A model generated the notes under the pieces. The model was not told where the DNA came from and did no database searches. It worked only from the letters and a program-made list of their open reading frames with translations. The position numbers and the translations under genes are program-made. A stretch of 7,624 nt of DNA from the NCBI GenBank assembly GCA_030668165.1, contig DAOUUM010000128.1, forward strand, positions 1 to 7,624, read 5' to 3'. This DNA comes from Candidatus Heimdallarchaeota archaeon. Its GTDB lineage: Archaea; Asgardarchaeota; Heimdallarchaeia; Heimdallarchaeales; Kariarchaeaceae. Below, one piece after another: positions 6,231 to 7,624 of this stretch (positions within the stretch are counted from its first letter, which is position 1; every line of letters starts with the position of its first letter).

Positions 6231-6274
6231 TTGAATATTCTTATAAAATTTATATCGTGCTTGAAATTTGTATA

Positions 6275-6511
6275 ATGTCAGAAATCAGAGAATATCTTAA
6301 CCAACCTCATATTGTAAACTACATGTATTATTTCTTCATTCTTTCAACTGGAACAATCCTGATTCAATTTTTGTCAAGAGATGGATTTCCGGTACCATTC
6401 TCTTTTCTGGTAATGTTGAGCTGGTTTATTTTAATTCTATTGTTTCCGCTACCTAAATCCATCAAAATTGAAAAAGAACCATTTAATAATGTGATAGATC
6501 TGACAATTTAG
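6275..6511 (+). CDS. Small two-helix membrane protein
   Basis: A 78-residue protein has two hydrophobic segments at about residues 14-33 and 41-59, short polar ends and a conserved-looking turn RDGFPVPF between the helices. No family is recognised. ATG 6275 is preferred over the GTG at 6257 because a strong TATA-like stretch (TTATAAAATTTATAT, 6241-6255) is centred about 27 nt upstream, making the ATG a leaderless start. Its TAG stop overlaps the TAA stop of the convergent E2-like gene in the same TTAG arrangement as the alaX pair. Nothing links its function to the E2 beyond this convergent position. Confidence 0.65.
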   Translation: MSEIREYLNQPHIVNYMYYFFILSTGTILIQFLSRDGFPVPFSFLVMLSWFILILLFPLPKSIKIEKEPFNNVIDLTI

Positions 6512-6915
6512 GTACCAAGCTGGTCCCAAGTGGCAAAATTATCCACCCATTCCTTGGCCTTGGCATTAAAACTATTTATGTCATTCAACATCATCTGTGC
6601 CACACTTGAATGAAGTGGATCAAGTGGATTGGGGTTGGAAAGTAAAAATCTAAGTGATTCTACAATATCAACCAAAGTGTTAGCGGGTGCCCAATCCTTG
6701 CCCAGTATTCCAATACAAACTCTATCCTTGAAAAAATTGGGATGCCATATTTTAGTTCTCGCAACTACTTTTGGTGGTTTGAATGGATAATCCCTGGGTA
6801 CCTCCACATCAAACACGAACACGCCTCCCTCAAAGGCATTGGTTCCTATTATAAAACCTCTCCATTTCGTGAGATCCCCATCCCTTGGCTCAAAACTAGG
6901 TTGCTCTCTCCTCAT
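6508..6915 (-). CDS. Ubiquitin-conjugating enzyme E2-like (UBC-fold) protein; 5' end probably shifted by one base
   Basis: The 135 residues from ATG 6915 carry the E2 core in order: W18-RGFIIGT, GGVFVFDVEVP, the YPFKPP motif (43-48), HPN (58-60), predicted catalytic Cys67 in RVCIGIL, WAPA (75-78), and the PNPLDP loop (95-100) before the C-terminal helices. E2s accept ubiquitin from E1 as a thioester on this cysteine. The canonical N-terminal helix is missing from this start but is encoded in the same frame upstream (FFARLALDSDEM, back to about 6957), where no ATG, GTG or TTG exists before a stop at 6985-6987. ATG 6959, 27 nt after a TATAGCTAA element (6982-6990), is one base out of frame; one added G after it would give MDDDFFARLALDSDEM. 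So the gene is either frameshifted, misread, or uses the internal ATG 6915. No E1, ubiquitin or deubiquitinase gene is visible nearby. Confidence 0.9.
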   Translation of the reverse strand: MRREQPSFEPRDGDLTKWRGFIIGTNAFEGGVFVFDVEVPRDYPFKPPKVVARTKIWHPNFFKDRVCIGILGKDWAPANTLVDIVESLRFLLSNPNPLDPLHSSVAQMMLNDINSFNAKAKEWVDNFATWDQLGT

Positions 6916-6981
6916 CTCATCTGAATCGAGTGCCAGCCTAGCAAAGAAATCATCATCATGTAATATCTTGGATCGCCGATT

Positions 6982-6990
6982 TAGCTATAT
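6982..6990 (-). promoter_or_regulatory. TATA-like element for the E2 gene
   Basis: On the minus strand TATAGCTAA is centred at about 6986, 27 nt before ATG 6959, the spacing that marks leaderless starts elsewhere in this window. It points to 6959 and not 6915 as the original start of the E2 gene. A second AT-rich element, CTTTAAAG at 7001-7008, is less well spaced. Confidence 0.45.
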
Positions 6991-7033
6991 CTTAATTACG
7001 CTTTAAAGTATCGCTACTGTTATAGATTGAGAG

Positions 7034-7042
7034 AAAAAAAAA
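7034..7042 (-). terminator. Oligo-T run on the minus strand, candidate terminator of the zinc-ribbon gene
   Basis: The plus-strand A-run at about 7034-7042 reads as a run of Ts on the minus strand, 125 nt downstream of the zinc-ribbon gene and just before the E2 promoter region. This fits the end of the leftward zinc-ribbon transcript and suggests E2 is transcribed separately. Confidence 0.35.
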
Positions 7043-7123
7043 ATGGTGGGAAAATCACAATTGATTTTTTCATGGGATATTCTGGTGAGAGAATATGTCA
7101 CAATACCAACTAATGCAAACTGA
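7043..7123 (+). other. Short open frame of 26 codons followed by a T-run, uncertain
   Basis: ATG 7043 begins a 26-codon frame (including IFSWDILVREYVTIP) ending at TGA 7121. TTATAG at about 7019-7024 lies 21-22 nt upstream and a run of ten Ts (7145-7154) follows, so a short plus-strand transcript of about 110 nt is possible. The peptide composition looks protein-like, but I cannot link it to a family. It could be a microprotein, the remnant start of a lost gene like the stub at 4361, or chance. Confidence 0.25.
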
Positions 7124-7144
7124 TCACATAATCGTGGATAGCAA

Positions 7145-7154
7145 TTTTTTTTTA
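7145..7154 (+). terminator. Oligo-T run, candidate plus-strand terminator
   Basis: A run of ten Ts on the plus strand lies between the short frame at 7043-7123 and the zinc-ribbon gene. No annotated plus-strand gene of normal size ends here, so if it functions it ends the small transcript described above. Confidence 0.3.
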
Positions 7155-7167
7155 TTAAGTTACTTAC

Positions 7168-7494
7168 TTAATGGGTTACAGATATATGGTATGACTTTCC
7201 ACATTCACAACTGGGAATTGAACTGCTAATATCTTCATCATTATCCAGTTTTGCCTGAAGCTCTGGATGGATTTCTGCTGTATTTCCACATTCACATTTC
7301 AAAATAAGGTTTAGTTTTTCATGTTTGACAGGATCCGCCTTTTTAAGTTCATTTTTGATCTTAGTAATCTGAGAGACAATTGAAAGGCTCTCGGGTTTGG
7401 CCCGAAGACTGGGATCAATCATTTCCAATTTTTCCTTAGCTGCACTGAGCTCTCCTTCTAATGCTTTGATATCAATTTTTGGTAGGTCTGACAT
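7168..7494 (-). CDS. Small coiled-coil protein with C-terminal CxC...CxC zinc ribbon
   Basis: The 108 residues divide into an N-terminal charged helical half (about residues 8-62, two likely helices separated by the turn DPSLRAKPES) and a C-terminal half with two CECG motifs, Cys67/Cys69 and Cys96/Cys98, 26 residues apart, which would bind one zinc as a treble-clef or ribbon-type knuckle. His103 and His108 are also present. There are too few ligands for a RING finger. It could be a nucleic-acid-binding or adaptor protein; no family name is justified. GGTGG about 7 nt before ATG 7494 is a possible ribosome binding site, and TTATAAAT at about 7527-7534 is a TATA candidate giving a short leader. 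It lies upstream of the E2 gene in the same direction with a 250-nt gap. Confidence 0.75.
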   Translation of the reverse strand: MSDLPKIDIKALEGELSAAKEKLEMIDPSLRAKPESLSIVSQITKIKNELKKADPVKHEKLNLILKCECGNTAEIHPELQAKLDNDEDISSSIPSCECGKSYHISVTH

Positions 7495-7624
7495 TTATTT
7501 CCACCACGGAATACATCATTTTAAGATTTATAATATTTTTGCTGAGCAGATGTTAATTCTATTAATAATATATTAATTACACATACAAACATTCTACCTC
7601 ATCAATTACGACAGTACTAAGTGA
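7495..7624. other. Right-edge intergenic region
   Basis: No gene is supported here. Beyond the promoter of the zinc-ribbon gene there is an AT-only inverted repeat (ATTAATA 7561-7567, TATTAAT 7571-7577), which could be promoter DNA of a gene starting outside the window but is weak evidence in sequence of this composition. Confidence 0.4.

Noticed and set aside
5914..6234. Open frame on the strand opposite the helical protein
   Set aside because: The serine-rich translation mirrors the acidic codons of the real minus-strand gene; no domain is seen. The same applies to antisense frames at 1967-2158, 4653-4835, 5574-5780 and 6742-6924.
6257..6274. GTG 6257 as start of the small membrane protein
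   Set aside because: The TATA-like element at 6241-6255 would lie right against it; ATG 6275 has the expected leaderless spacing.
7168..7494. RING-type E3 ligase partner of the E2
   Set aside because: Only four cysteines in two CxC pairs plus two late histidines are present, fewer than the eight ligands of a RING. It fits a simple zinc ribbon or knuckle.

Overview
The window looks like archaeal chromosome, most likely from an Asgard-type lineage; this is inferred from content, not proven. The grounds are: a tRNA 3' end with no encoded CCA, TATA-like boxes about 27 nt before several start codons (leaderless transcription), an AlaX-type tRNA-editing protein, a tiny EF-hand/TerB-like helical protein, and above all a ubiquitin-conjugating (E2, UBC-fold) protein. 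In archaea, E2s are known mainly from Asgard lineages and Caldiarchaeum relatives. The DNA is AT-rich.

Left part (1-4452), accessory in character: three 3' fragments of the same tRNA-Ile(GAU) gene lie in direct orientation at 281-332, 3204-3255 and 4406-4436. No 5' half of the tRNA is present. They divide the region into units of the same plan: one or more minus-strand genes for secreted or membrane proteins (at the far left an unidentified partial gene), then a divergent promoter region, then a plus-strand ATG with 14-17 codons that runs straight into a tRNA fragment. The first complete unit carries a subtilisin-like secreted protease broken by one in-frame TGA before its catalytic serine, followed in the same operon by a glycosylation-rich membrane-anchored surface protein. 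The second unit carries an eight-helix membrane protein. In its plus-strand stub the first 16 codons are clearly homologous to the intact alaX gene 750 bp further right, so a second alaX copy was cut at codon 16 and joined to the tRNA fragment.

Right part (4453-7624), compact and housekeeping-like: a flavodoxin-like protein, intact alaX, a three-repeat EF-hand/TerB-like helical protein, a two-helix membrane protein, the E2-like protein and a small CxC...CxC zinc-ribbon protein. Two convergent gene pairs share the same 4-base TTAG stop-codon overlap. The E2 gene appears to have lost its start to a one-base shift: its promoter points to an ATG at 6959, but the frame that encodes the N-terminal E2 helix is one base off.

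The main discovery candidate is the array of tRNA-Ile 3' fragments fused to truncated gene starts, a cassette-like layout with no integrase visible in the window. It may be serial integration at a tRNA gene, recombination scars, or a family of short tRNA-fragment transcripts.
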